In this document: one piece after another, positions 15,534 through 23,426 of the stretch
Layout: each line of letters opens with the position of its first letter
How positions within the stretch are numbered: position 1 is the stretch's first letter
Assembly: GCA_945862435.1 (NCBI GenBank)
Contig: CAMAXX010000027.1
Span: 1-37,145 of the forward strand
Reading direction: 5' to 3'
Source: Pseudorhodobacter antarcticus
GTDB taxonomy: Bacteria > Pseudomonadota > Alphaproteobacteria > Rhodobacterales > Rhodobacteraceae
Length of the DNA: 37,145 nt
Notes under the pieces: generated by a model
The model's database searches: none
Seen by the model: only the letters and a program-made list of their open reading frames with translations
What the model was told of the DNA's origin: nothing
Translations under genes and position numbers: made by a program

Positions 15534-15770
15534 ATGGAAGGCGATATCGCAGCTATGGGTCAATTCATCGGCGCTGGCCTTGCCGCAATCGGTTCTGGGG
15601 CTGCCGCCATTGGCGTTGGCCATGTGGCCGGCAACTTCTTGGCGGGCGCATTGCGCAACCCATCCGCAGCAGGTTCGCAAACCGCGACGCTGTTCATTGG
15701 CCTTGCCTTCGCCGAAGCTTTGGGGATCTTCGCGTTCCTCGTCGCTTTGCTGTTGATGTTCGCGGTCTGA
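15534..15770 (+). CDS. atpE: ATP synthase F0 subunit c
   Basis: A 78-aa hairpin of two membrane helices joined by the polar loop RNPSA. The proton-carrying carboxylate is E61 ([11 protein letters not shown]). The glycine-rich helix 1 ([17 protein letters not shown]) packs the ring; no sodium-binding pattern is evident, so H+ coupling is expected. GAAGGAG precedes ATG 15534; the frame opens further upstream without family support. Many copies per complex are needed, and a hairpin follows the gene. Confidence 0.97.
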   Translation: MEGDIAAMGQFIGAGLAAIGSGAAAIGVGHVAGNFLAGALRNPSAAGSQTATLFIGLAFAEALGIFAFLVALLLMFAV

Positions 15771-15793
15771 TCCAGACTTCTTTCGCAAATGTA

Positions 15794-15818
15794 GGGGGCG
15801 GCGCGGCCTAGCGCCCCC
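15794..15818 (+). promoter_or_regulatory. GC-rich intercistronic hairpin between atpE and atpF'
   Basis: GGGGGCG (15794-15800) pairs with CGCCCCC (15812-15818) around an 11-base GC-rich loop. There is no T-run, so it is more likely an mRNA-stabilising or processing element that favours subunit c over b' and b than a full terminator. Confidence 0.6.
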
Positions 15819-15851
15819 CTCGCATGATGGCAGAAACTGGCGGAGAGCGAC

Positions 15852-16391
15852 ATGACCACAACCACAACCGATGCCGCAAGCGCGGCAACCGAGACCGCTA
15901 AGGCAGGCATGCCGCAGTTGGATTTATCGACCTTTCCAAACCAGATTTTCTGGTTGATCGTAACGCTGGCGGTGATCTATATTGTGCTGTCGCGCGTGGC
16001 TCTGCCACGCATTGGCGGCACGTTGGCCAATCGCAAAGGCACGATCAGCGCCGATCTTGCCGCCGCGGAAGAGTTAAAGCAAAAGGCCGTTGCCGCCGAA
16101 GCCGCCTATAACGAAGCGCTGGCATCCGCACGCGTCGAGGCGGGCAAAATCGTCGCTGCAGCCAAGGCCGATATTCAAGCCGATTTAAACAAGGCTATCG
16201 CATCGGCAGATGCCGAGATTGCGGCGAAATCTGCCGAATCGGTCAAGCGGATCGAAGAGATCAAGCTGGGCGCAGTGGCGGCAGTTGAAAGCGTGGCCAA
16301 AGATACGGCGGGCGCACTGATCGCCGCATTGGGCGGCACAGCGGATGAAAAAGCAATTTCGGCAGCGGTTGCTGCGCGGCTAAAGGGGTGA
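15852..16391 (+). CDS. atpF2: ATP synthase F0 subunit b'
   Basis: A 179-aa peripheral-stalk subunit. After a Thr/Ala-rich N-terminus, one membrane helix lies at about residues 32-51 ([20 protein letters not shown]), followed by [25 protein letters not shown] and a long Ala/Lys/Glu coiled coil. The PRIGG-x-LxxRxxxI pattern marks the b' form found in photosynthetic bacteria and alphaproteobacteria, which pairs with b as a heterodimer. A GGAGAG site precedes the ATG. Its stop is three bases upstream of the likely atpF start. Confidence 0.93.
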   Translation: MTTTTTDAASAATETAKAGMPQLDLSTFPNQIFWLIVTLAVIYIVLSRVALPRIGGTLANRKGTISADLAAAEELKQKAVAAEAAYNEALASARVEAGKIVAAAKADIQADLNKAIASADAEIAAKSAESVKRIEEIKLGAVAAVESVAKDTAGALIAALGGTADEKAISAAVAARLKG

Positions 16392-16393
16392 AG

Positions 16394-16951
16394 ATGATGC
16401 GTTTTGCTGTATTCGCCTTAACACTCGCCGCAACCCCCGCCTTTGCCGCCACTGGCCCGTTCTTTTCGTTGCGCAACACCGATTTCGTGGTGCTGCTGGG
16501 CTTTTTGGTATTTGTCGGCATTCTGGTTTGGAAAAAAGTGCCCGCCCTGCTCGGTGGCCTGCTGGACAACCGCGCCGCCCAAATCAAATCTGATTTGGAA
16601 GAAGCGCGCGCTTTGCGGGACGAGGCCGAGACGTTACTGGCCAGCTATGTGCACAAGCAAAAAGAAGTTGCCGAGCAATCGGCGCGCATTGTTGCCAGTG
16701 CCAAGGACGAGGCGAATGCTGCCGCTGCAACCGCCAAAAACGATTTGGCCCAATCGATTGCGCGCCGTATGGCGGCAGCAGGCGATCAAATCGCATCGGC
16801 CGAGGCGGCTGCTATCGCGAAAGTGCGCAACCAAGCGATCAATGTAGCCGTTGCCGCAGCGGGCGAAGTGCTTGCCAAGCAGTCAAGCGCAAGCAGCGCC
16901 AGCGCATCGATTGATGCCGCAATTGCTGTGGTGGATGCCAAGTTTCACTAA
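16394..16951 (+). CDS. atpF: ATP synthase F0 subunit b
   Basis: A 185-aa subunit b with an N-terminal hydrophobic stretch resembling a signal peptide (FAVFALTLAATPAFAATG), then the membrane segment FVVLLGFLVFVGILVWKKVP and a coiled-coil tail. The first segment may be cleaved, as in several Rhodobacterales b subunits. The frame also opens with GTG at 16388 overlapping the b' stop; I prefer the ATG at 16394, with AGGGG upstream. It ends the F0 operon; the F1 genes are elsewhere, as is usual in this order. Confidence 0.94.
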   Translation: MMRFAVFALTLAATPAFAATGPFFSLRNTDFVVLLGFLVFVGILVWKKVPALLGGLLDNRAAQIKSDLEEARALRDEAETLLASYVHKQKEVAEQSARIVASAKDEANAAAATAKNDLAQSIARRMAAAGDQIASAEAAAIAKVRNQAINVAVAAAGEVLAKQSSASSASASIDAAIAVVDAKFH

Positions 16952-16970
16952 GCGCCAGTGTTAGATATGA

Positions 16971-17003
16971 ACAAGGCCCAAGGTAAACCTTGGGCCTTGT
17001 TCT
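16971..17003 (+). terminator. Strong hairpin terminator of the F0 operon
   Basis: ACAAGGCCCAAGG (16971-16983) and CCTTGGGCCTTGT (16988-17000) form a perfect 13-bp stem with a TAAA loop, followed by TCT. It sits 20 bases after the atpF stop and could serve transcription from both sides. Confidence 0.85.
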
Positions 17004-17020
17004 ATTGGCGATTGCAGGGT

Positions 17021-17076
17021 TTACTGCGGAGGTTTTACTGCGCAAAGGTTACTGCGCAAAGGTTACTGGGTTGGGC
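17021..17076. repeat. Degenerate 14-bp tandem repeat at the stop of the OmpA-like gene
   Basis: Four 14-base units begin with TTACTG at 17021, 17035, 17049 and 17063; the middle two (TTACTGCGCAAAGG) are identical. On the minus strand each contains the CAGTAA that ends the lipoprotein gene, so the repeat multiplies the last codon and stop codon of that gene in different frames. Confidence 0.85.
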
Positions 17077-17713
17077 GGATGATGATTTCTACGCGGCGGT
17101 TTTGCGCGCGCCCCGCATCGTTTAGGTTCGAGGCAACGGGTGCATCTTCGCCCCGTCCCATTGTAGCAACGCGGCCCGCTGGCACGCCGTTGTTCACCAG
17201 CACATCTGCCACAGATGCCGCGCGGCGTTGCGACAAGTCTTGGTTCAGCGCGGCACTGCCGACATTATCGGTATGACCAATCACCTCGATACGGCTGGCA
17301 GGATAGTCGATAAGGTTGCGGGCCACGGCGCGCAGATCGGATGTAAGGTCAGGGCGCAGTGCGGCGCTGCCTGTGGCGAACAGCACGTCCTGCGGCATGT
17401 TCACAATCAAGCGATCGCCCGCATTGGTGACGGAAATGTTGGAGTTGCCAATCGATTGGCGCAGATCGGCGGCTTGTTTATCCAATGTCGCGCCAATTGC
17501 CGCGCCCACGGCACTGCCAAACGCGCCCGCAATAACGGTGTTCTTCAGGCGGTCTTCTTTGCTGGTGGCACCAAGGAATGCGCCTAGCATACCGCCCACA
17601 ACCGCGCCATTTGCCATGCGGGTTTGCCCGTTGCTGGGTGCGGGGCCAGGGGTGCAGGCGGTCAGCCCAACGGCGGATGCCAAGGTAAGCGCAAGTATGG
17701 AAGGTGTCTTCAT
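17063..17713 (-). CDS. OmpA-family lipoprotein with glycine zipper
   Basis: A 216-aa lipoprotein. The signal peptide ends in the lipobox LTAC (17-20), so C20 would be acylated. Residues 33-77 form a glycine-zipper region (GAVVGGMLGAFLG and GAFGSAVGAAIGA). Residues about 105-215 are an OmpA C-like peptidoglycan-binding domain with the core IEVIGHTDNVGS, NQDLSQRRAASVADVLV and NRRVEIIIRP. It probably anchors the outer membrane to peptidoglycan, similar to YiaD/Pal-type proteins. It is convergent with the F0 operon. The stop codon lies in a 14-bp tandem repeat. Confidence 0.9.
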   Translation of the reverse strand: MKTPSILALTLASAVGLTACTPGPAPSNGQTRMANGAVVGGMLGAFLGATSKEDRLKNTVIAGAFGSAVGAAIGATLDKQAADLRQSIGNSNISVTNAGDRLIVNMPQDVLFATGSAALRPDLTSDLRAVARNLIDYPASRIEVIGHTDNVGSAALNQDLSQRRAASVADVLVNNGVPAGRVATMGRGEDAPVASNLNDAGRAQNRRVEIIIRPTQ

Positions 17714-17788
17714 TTTCTGCCTCTGGTTGTCGCGGGCATTTTACCCTGCGCGCAGAATACACCTTTAGGCTGCCATCGGGCCAGTGAT

Positions 17789-18733
17789 TTAGCGCCTCGT
17801 GGCGATTTCTCGCGCATCCGCGCTGCCCAAACCTTGCGCATCCGCGCTGCCGATACCTTGCGCATCCGCGCTGCCGATACCTCGCGCATCCGCGCTGCCG
17901 ATACCTCGCGCATCCGCGCGGGCCGATTCGTGTGCGAGCATGGCCCGCTTCAGCGGCAGGCCCCAGTGATAGCCCCCCAATTCACCGCTTGCGCGCAAGA
18001 CGCGGTGGCAGGGGATCAGTAGGCTGATCGGGTTGCGCCCCACCGCGCTGGCTGCCGCCCGAACTGCGCGGGGCGCGCCTGCGGCGGCGGCGATTTGGGT
18101 ATAGCTGGTCACATGGGCGGGCGGGATGCGCAGCAGCGCCTCCCATACCTTTATATTTAGGGGGCTGCCCATCAGATGCAGCGTGCCGCCACGGCCTGCG
18201 AGTGCTGTGCGCCCCATTTCGCCTGCGCGGGGATCGGGTGCAAATTGCGCCTTTGGCCAGCGGGCCTGCAAATCGGTCATGGCCCAATCTGCCCCTTTTT
18301 CGGCAGCAAAACCAAGCCCGCAAATACCGCGATCTGTGGCCATCACCAAAGCAGGGCCAAAGGCGCTGTCCACAAAGTCCCAACCAATATGCAGACCTGC
18401 CCCTGCGCGGGCATACTCGCCAGGGGTCATTGCCTCCCACGTCAGGAACATATCATGCAGGCGGGATGCGCCAGAAAGGCCCGTTTCGGTTGCTGTGGCA
18501 AGGGTGGTAAAGCGCTGCGCCAGCAGGCTGCGGGCGTGGCCAAGGGCCAGATATTGCTGATAGCGCTGGGGCGACACGCCGACCCAAGCGGAAAACACCC
18601 GCTGAAAATGCGCCTCGGATAGGCCCATTTGTGTGGCAAGTTCGGGCAACGTCAGCGCGCGCGGGGCGGCATCGATGACCGCCAGCGCGCGGGCAATCAG
18701 GGCATAGTGATAGGGGGTGTCTTGCGGCTTCAT
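17789..18733 (-). CDS. AraC-type HTH / methylated-DNA-cysteine methyltransferase fusion (Ada-like)
   Basis: A 314-aa protein. Residues 12-108 are an AraC-type DNA-binding domain; residues about 116-268 are an O6-methylguanine methyltransferase domain with the acceptor motif PCHRV (C242) and GGYHWGLPLKR. The N-terminal zinc domain of true Ada, with its methylphosphotriester-accepting cysteine, is missing, so the classic Ada switch cannot operate. The last 45 residues are an 8-aa repeat (ADARGIGS and variants) encoded by a 24-bp minisatellite and not part of either domain. It repairs alkylated guanine and may regulate itself. It is divergent from nth, also a base-repair gene. Confidence 0.9.
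   Translation of the reverse strand: MKPQDTPYHYALIARALAVIDAAPRALTLPELATQMGLSEAHFQRVFSAWVGVSPQRYQQYLALGHARSLLAQRFTTLATATETGLSGASRLHDMFLTWEAMTPGEYARAGAGLHIGWDFVDSAFGPALVMATDRGICGLGFAAEKGADWAMTDLQARWPKAQFAPDPRAGEMGRTALAGRGGTLHLMGSPLNIKVWEALLRIPPAHVTSYTQIAAAAGAPRAVRAAASAVGRNPISLLIPCHRVLRASGELGGYHWGLPLKRAMLAHESARADARGIGSADARGIGSADAQGIGSADAQGLGSADAREIATRR
17811..17930. repeat. 24-bp tandem repeat, five units, inside a coding region
   Basis: Units start at 17811, 17835, 17859, 17883 and 17907. Units 2, 3 and 4 differ only at the first base; units 1 and 5 diverge at their ends. Twenty-four is a multiple of three, so copy-number change would add or remove eight residues without a frameshift. Confidence 0.93.
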
Positions 18734-18823
18734 AGCGGAAAGTTAGCGGCAAGCGCCCGCAAAAGCGATCTGATTCTTGCGCAAAACCCTTGCGCGGGCG
18801 GGCGAGGCGGGGCAAAAGATGCT

Positions 18824-19468
18824 ATGGTTAAACAGCTTAATTACGCCGCGCTGACGCGCATTTTTGAAACTTTCGAGGCGGGCGAAGCCGATCCGAAGGG
18901 CGAGTTGCACCATACCAACGCCTACACGCTGCTGGTGGCGGTCGCGCTTTCGGCGCAGGCCACGGACGTGGGGGTGAATAAGGCGACCCGCGGGCTGTTT
19001 GAAATTGTCGACACCCCGCAAAAGATGTTGGATTTGGGAGAAGAGGGGCTGACCCAGCATATCAAAACCATCGGCCTGTTCCGATCCAAGGCGCGCAATG
19101 TAATGAAAATGGCGCGGGTTTTGGTGGATGATTTTGGCGGGCAGGTGCCCTCATCCCGCGCGGCGCTGCAAAGCCTTGCCGGCGTGGGGCGCAAAACGGC
19201 GAATGTAGTTTTGAACATGTGGTTTCATTTGCCCGCGCAGGCGGTGGATACGCATATTTTGCGAGTGGGCAACCGCACGGGCATTGCCGTGGGGCGCGAC
19301 GAAACTGCAGTTGAGCGCGCAATAGAGGATCATATCCCCGCAAAATTTCAACACCACGCGCACCACTGGCTAATTCTGCACGGGCGGTATATCTGCACCG
19401 CAAGAAAACCAAAATGCAGTATCTGCCCCGTTGCAGCCGACTGCCTGTTTACGGAGAAAACGCTATGA
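18824..19468 (+). CDS. nth: Endonuclease III
   Basis: A 214-aa base-excision glycosylase/AP lyase for oxidised pyrimidines. The helix-hairpin-helix LAGVGRKTANVVLN (118-131) holds the catalytic K124 and VDTHILRVGNR the catalytic D142. The four cysteines at 191, 198, 201 and 207 have the C-x6-C-x2-C-x5-C spacing of the [4Fe-4S] cluster. The frame opens far upstream at 18629, antisense to the Ada-like gene; ATG 18824 gives the family length. The stop overlaps the start of the kinase gene (ATGA). Confidence 0.96.
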   Translation: MVKQLNYAALTRIFETFEAGEADPKGELHHTNAYTLLVAVALSAQATDVGVNKATRGLFEIVDTPQKMLDLGEEGLTQHIKTIGLFRSKARNVMKMARVLVDDFGGQVPSSRAALQSLAGVGRKTANVVLNMWFHLPAQAVDTHILRVGNRTGIAVGRDETAVERAIEDHIPAKFQHHAHHWLILHGRYICTARKPKCSICPVAADCLFTEKTL

Positions 19469-20448
19469 AGCGGTATCAGGTTGTCGGGATCGGCAATGCG
19501 ATTGTTGATGTGTTCACCGAAGGCGACGACACGTTCCTAGACATGATGGGCATTGAAAAAGGCATCATGCAGTTGGTCGAGCGTGAGCGCGCCGAAGTGC
19601 TGTATGGCGCGATGCAAAACCGCCGTCAGGCGGCAGGCGGATCGGTGGCCAATACGCTGGCGGGGCTGGGCAGCCTTGGCCTGACAACGGGCTTTATCGG
19701 GCGTGTGCATGACGATGCGCTGGGGCGGTTTTATGCGCAGACCATGGCGGACGGCGGCACGGATTTTGTTAACGCGCCTGTGGCTGGCGGCGAGTTGCCC
19801 ACCTCGCGCAGCATGATTTTTGTGGCCCCCGATGGCGAGCGGTCGATGAACACCTATCTTGGAATTTCATCGGAACTGGGGCCTGATGATGTGGCCGATG
19901 ATGTGGCGGGAAACTGCGATTATCTGTTCCTTGAAGGGTATTTGTATGACAAGCCCAAAGGAAAACAGGCGTTTGAGCGCGCGGCGAAACTGTGCCGTGC
20001 GGGTGGGGGGCAGGCGGGCATTGCCTTGTCCGACCCGTTCTGCGTAGATCGTCATCGCGCCGATTTTCGCACGTTGGTGCGCGATTTGGATTATGTGATT
20101 GGTAATGAGCATGAGTGGTCTAGCCTGTATGAAACAGACTTAGACAACGCGCTGAAACAGGCCGCTTCGGATGCGGGCACTGTTGTTTGCACGCGGTCTG
20201 GCGATGAGGTGATTGTGCTGCGCGGGGCAGAACTGGTGCATGTGCCCGTGCAGCGCGTGGTGCCTGTGGATGCTACGGGGGCGGGCGACCAATTTGCTGC
20301 GGGGTTCCTGTTTGGGCTGGCCACTGGGCGCGATTTGGCGACGGCGGGGCGCATGGGCTGCGTGGCTGCGGCGGAAGTTATCAGCCATTTTGGCGCGCGG
20401 CCAGAGGCTGACATGCGCGCGCTGTTTGCCGCACAGAAATTGGTATAA
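19465..20448 (+). CDS. PfkB-family kinase, probably adenosine kinase
   Basis: A 327-aa ribokinase-fold sugar/nucleoside kinase. The N-terminal VVGIGNAIVDVF and AAGGSVANTLAGLGSLG (PfkB signature 1) lie at 6-17 and 56-72; the catalytic GAGD (272-275, D275) with the anion hole lies in VVPVDATGAGDQFAAGFLFG. Members with this pattern are usually annotated as adenosine kinases in Rhodobacterales, but other nucleosides or sugars are possible. It overlaps nth by four bases, with GGAG upstream of the ATG, and is followed by a small basic ORF after six bases. Confidence 0.85.
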   Translation: MKRYQVVGIGNAIVDVFTEGDDTFLDMMGIEKGIMQLVERERAEVLYGAMQNRRQAAGGSVANTLAGLGSLGLTTGFIGRVHDDALGRFYAQTMADGGTDFVNAPVAGGELPTSRSMIFVAPDGERSMNTYLGISSELGPDDVADDVAGNCDYLFLEGYLYDKPKGKQAFERAAKLCRAGGGQAGIALSDPFCVDRHRADFRTLVRDLDYVIGNEHEWSSLYETDLDNALKQAASDAGTVVCTRSGDEVIVLRGAELVHVPVQRVVPVDATGAGDQFAAGFLFGLATGRDLATAGRMGCVAAAEVISHFGARPEADMRALFAAQKLV

Positions 20449-20454
20449 GGACAG

Positions 20455-20625
20455 ATGATGGATTACAGTAAATCAGGCAATGCCAAGGCCGTAAAGGGCC
20501 AGCCCAAGCACAAAGTGGGGATCAAAGGGCTGGGCGCTGAAAAAAGCCCGACGGGCGGGCGGCCCAGTAAGGAAGACTTGGTGGCGAAGTTAAAAGCGGC
20601 GGCCGAAGCGAAGAAGGCGGGTTAA
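20455..20625 (+). CDS. Small basic protein of unknown function (56 aa)
   Basis: ATG ATG at 20455/20458 follows AAGGA by three to six bases and opens a 56-codon frame ending TAA at 20623-20625. The product is strongly basic: KAVKGQPKHKVGIKGLG in the middle, then a Thr/Gly/Pro linker and the helix KEDLVAKLKAAAEAKK. It is disordered except for the C-terminal helix and resembles small nucleic-acid-binding proteins. It follows the kinase gene by six bases, so it should be in the nth operon. I do not recognise a named family. Confidence 0.7.
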   Translation: MMDYSKSGNAKAVKGQPKHKVGIKGLGAEKSPTGGRPSKEDLVAKLKAAAEAKKAG

Positions 20626-21264
20626 CTAGCGCACCGCGCTTAACCCCGCATCCATTAGCCTGCAATCGCGGATCACGTCGTCGCCGCAGCGGCGGGGGGT
20701 TAGGGATTTATCCAAGCAAATCCGCGCCTCTTGAATCATGTCCCCATCGCAGGTGATGGTGATTTGGTCGCGCTGTAGGGTAGGGTTTGCCTCGATAAAG
20801 GCATCCTCGATCACCGATGCGGGCAGAGTTAGCTCGCGGGTGATTTGTTCGAAAATGGGCGGTAGGGTGATGCTGTTATAGGCTGCGCGGGCGGTTTGGA
20901 AATAGTCGGCGGCGGGCAGCCCCGCGCAGCGGCCATGTTTTTTCCATTGGTAGAACGCTAGGCCCGCGCCGCCCATAATATCGGCCATTTCGGTGGTGTC
21001 CTGGCGCGATGGGTCGGGTTGAACGGTGCGGCAATAACTGGGCCAGCCATCTTCATATTGCGGCCAAAGCCCGTGCAAAACCCACGTGAGGCCGCGCCCT
21101 GCGTCGCATTGCGGATCATCCCGCGCGTCACCTTCCAGCGCGCACCAGTTCGCTGACCACGACAGCGACATGACGTAATAGTCAAAATCGCCAGCGCGCT
21201 CGCCATCTGCGTGGGCAGGGGCAGCCAAGAGAAGCGCCAGAACAGTCACTAACAGTTTACGCAT
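20626..21264 (-). CDS. Secreted ribonuclease T2-family protein
   Basis: A 212-aa protein with a signal peptide (MRKLLVTVLALLLAAPAHA). Both T2 active-site blocks are present: CAS I as WVLHGLWPQ and CAS II as FYQWKKHGRC, each with its histidine. Several cysteines suggest disulfides in the periplasm. It would cleave RNA through 2',3'-cyclic phosphates and scavenge nucleotides. The frame starts two codons earlier with GTG, but the AAAGGGAAA site fits the ATG at 21264. Its stop abuts the convergent 56-aa gene. Confidence 0.9.
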   Translation of the reverse strand: MRKLLVTVLALLLAAPAHADGERAGDFDYYVMSLSWSANWCALEGDARDDPQCDAGRGLTWVLHGLWPQYEDGWPSYCRTVQPDPSRQDTTEMADIMGGAGLAFYQWKKHGRCAGLPAADYFQTARAAYNSITLPPIFEQITRELTLPASVIEDAFIEANPTLQRDQITITCDGDMIQEARICLDKSLTPRRCGDDVIRDCRLMDAGLSAVR

Positions 21265-21366
21265 TTGCACTTTCCCTTTGCGCGAATTGGCGCTATAGCA
21301 ACGTTGATTACCCGAAATCGTGGAAATCGCGGCCAGCGCCGCAACCGTTTTCTCGGCACGGGAAAG

Positions 21367-21417
21367 AATTGTAAAGCGCTTTGCGCAGGTCTAAAATTGT
21401 AACGCGCTTTGCGCAGG
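21367..21417 (+). promoter_or_regulatory. trcR promoter with two tandem operator-like repeats
   Basis: Two 23-base direct repeats (21367-21389 and 21395-21417) differ at one base and are 28 bases apart. The first holds the palindrome AAAGCGCTTT; the second has AACGCGCTTT. A promoter TTGTAA (21369-21374), 17 bases, TAAAAT (21392-21397) runs through them, so one palindrome is in the spacer and the other at the transcription start. A bound protein would block transcription. Confidence 0.65.
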
Positions 21418-21433
21418 GCGAAAGGGATTGCAG

Positions 21434-22204
21434 ATGAACAAGCCATTGATGTCCAAGGCCACAGCGGTTTGGCTGGTGGATAACACCACGCTGACCTTTC
21501 GTCAGGTGGCAGAATTCTGCGGGCTGCACGAGTTAGAAGTGCAGGGCATTGCAGACGGCGATGTGGCGGCAGGGGTTAAGGGTTTTGATCCCGTGTCGAA
21601 CAATCAGTTGGACACGATTGAAATTGAACGCGCTGAAAAAGACCCGACGTATCACCTAAAGCTGAAGTATAACCCATCGGCCCAAGGCGAGGAAAAGCGG
21701 CGCGGGCCGCGCTACACACCTTTGTCGAAACGCCAAGATCGGCCAGCGTCGAGTTTGTGGCTGGTGAAATTTCACCCCGAACTTTCGGATGGGGCGATTG
21801 GCAAATTGGTAGGCACGACCAAGCCAACCATTCAGGCCATCCGTTCGCGCAGCCATTGGAACATCAATAATATTACCCCGATTGATCCTGTTGCGTTGGG
21901 CCTGTGCCGCCAATCTGAATTGGACACCGCCGTGCAAGCTGCCGCGCGTAAAAAGGCCGCCGAGGGTGTTGTAATGTCAGATGACGAGCGGCGCAAACTC
22001 GTGTCAACCGAAGTGTCGCTGGTGCTGGGCACGGATGCGAAAATTGGTAATGGGGTTGAAGCGTTTGTAACCGAAGCGGTTGATCCGCGCGATCAGTCTG
22101 CATCCGATTTCAAAGATGCGGAAAGCTTCTTTAACTTGCCCGCTGGCGATGACGAGGATGAAGACGACGACGAAGAAGACGGCACCCGCAAAAAGCGGCG
22201 CTAA
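21434..22204 (+). CDS. trcR: Cell-cycle transcriptional regulator TrcR (DUF1013)
   Basis: A 256-aa protein of the family formerly called DUF1013, conserved in alphaproteobacteria and now named TrcR. The N-terminal part shows a helix-turn-helix-like block (LTFRQVAEFCGLHELEVQGIADG, quoted here in family form as two helices) and a second one at LSDGAIGKLVGTTKPTIQAIR. The C-terminus is very acidic (DDEDEDDDEE) and ends KKRR. I start at ATG 21434; TTG at 21428 is in frame but less likely. The tandem repeats in its promoter hint at tight or self control. A bidirectional terminator follows. Confidence 0.85.
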   Translation: MNKPLMSKATAVWLVDNTTLTFRQVAEFCGLHELEVQGIADGDVAAGVKGFDPVSNNQLDTIEIERAEKDPTYHLKLKYNPSAQGEEKRRGPRYTPLSKRQDRPASSLWLVKFHPELSDGAIGKLVGTTKPTIQAIRSRSHWNINNITPIDPVALGLCRQSELDTAVQAAARKKAAEGVVMSDDERRKLVSTEVSLVLGTDAKIGNGVEAFVTEAVDPRDQSASDFKDAESFFNLPAGDDEDEDDDEEDGTRKKRR

Positions 22205-22205
22205 T

Positions 22206-22243
22206 CAAAAAACCCCCAAGCCCAGCGGCTTGGGGGGTTTTCT
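22206..22243. terminator. Bidirectional intrinsic terminator between trcR and the aminotransferase gene
   Basis: CCCCCAAGCC (22213-22222) pairs with GGCTTGGGGG (22227-22236) around CAGC. A-rich sequence lies on the left and TTTTCTTT on the right, so it can work for both convergent genes. It touches the stop codon of the aminotransferase gene. Confidence 0.9.
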
Positions 22244-23422
22244 TTACACCGCCACTTGAGCTATGGCGCGTGCCAGTATTGGCACTGTGCCATCATTCAG
22301 CCCTGCAATATTCATGCGGCTGTCGCCAACCATATAGATGCCAAATTCGGCCCGCAGACGCAGCACTTGCGCCTCGGTCAGCCCAAGGCGGGAAAACATG
22401 CCGCGATGAGCGCTTACAAAGTCGAATCGATCCGAATTGGTGGCGGTGCGCAGGGCATCTGCAAGACTTTTGCGCAGGGACAGCATGTTTTTGCGCACAT
22501 CTTCCAGTTCCGCCGTCCAATCGGCGCGTAGGGTGGGGTCGTTCAAGATCATGGTCACCAGCCGCGCGCCGTGGTCGGGGGGAAAGCTGTAGTTTTGACG
22601 GTTGAGAAAGTTCAGATTGCCTTGCACGACGTCCCTTCGGTCTGGCTGCGCCAGTGCAATCAGCACGCCCGTGCGTTCGCGGTAGATGCCAAAGTTTTTG
22701 CTGCAAGACGCGGCGATAAGGACTTCGGGAAAGTTTGCCGCAATCAGGCGGGTAGCGGCGGCATCGGCCGCAAGCCCATCACCAAAGCCTTGATAGGCCA
22801 GATCGACAAAGGGCACCGCCCCACGCTGGGACAGCCGCGCGACGACTTGCGCCCATTCATCCACCCTAAGGTTCGCGCCCGTGGGGTTGTGGCAGCAGCC
22901 ATGCAGCAGCACAGCATCGCCTGCCGCCACTTGGGCCAAATCCTCCATCAGCCCGCCGAAATCCACGCCGCGCGTGGCGGCATCGAAATAGCGGTATTCA
23001 GCCATGTCCATGCAGAGGTATTTGATGATGGAAGGATGGTTGGGCCACGTGGGGCTTGGCAGCCAGACCTTTGCCGCAGGGTTTGCCATGCGGATCAGTT
23101 CCAGCGCTTGGCGAATGGCGCCCGTGCCGCCAGGGGTGGCGATGGTGGCGGCGCGGCTTTCATACCCCGCGCCTAAGATCAACTCTAGCATCGCAGCGCC
23201 ATAAGCAGGGTCACCCGCGAGGGTGGTGTAGGTTTTGGTCGTCTCGGTTTCCCACAATTGCTTTTCGGCAGCTTTTACTGCGCGCATCACGGGGGTTAGG
23301 CCGCTGGCGTCTTTGTAAACGCCAACGCCAAGGTCGATTTTACCCGTCCGAGGATCGTCGCGGTAAAGGGCGATAAGCTGCAGGATTTTGTCCTGCGCGA
23401 TGGTGGTCAGCGTTTCCAGCAT
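22244..23422 (-). CDS. Aspartate/aromatic amino acid aminotransferase (class I)
   Basis: A 392-aa PLP enzyme of the Ia subgroup (AspC/TyrB type). PLP-lysine is K242 in SCSKNFGIYRERTG; HNPTG (178-182), FVDLAYQGFGDGL and the carboxylate-binding arginine in VGDSRMNIAGL are present. It exchanges amino groups between aspartate or aromatic amino acids and 2-oxoglutarate. The frame opens 21 codons upstream, inside sseA, but ATG 23422 with AAAAGGA fits. It lies four bases behind sseA, so both may act on cysteine: transamination to 3-mercaptopyruvate, then sulfur transfer (inference). Confidence 0.92.
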   Translation of the reverse strand: MLETLTTIAQDKILQLIALYRDDPRTGKIDLGVGVYKDASGLTPVMRAVKAAEKQLWETETTKTYTTLAGDPAYGAAMLELILGAGYESRAATIATPGGTGAIRQALELIRMANPAAKVWLPSPTWPNHPSIIKYLCMDMAEYRYFDAATRGVDFGGLMEDLAQVAAGDAVLLHGCCHNPTGANLRVDEWAQVVARLSQRGAVPFVDLAYQGFGDGLAADAAATRLIAANFPEVLIAASCSKNFGIYRERTGVLIALAQPDRRDVVQGNLNFLNRQNYSFPPDHGARLVTMILNDPTLRADWTAELEDVRKNMLSLRKSLADALRTATNSDRFDFVSAHRGMFSRLGLTEAQVLRLRAEFGIYMVGDSRMNIAGLNDGTVPILARAIAQVAV

Positions 23423-23426
23423 GGCC

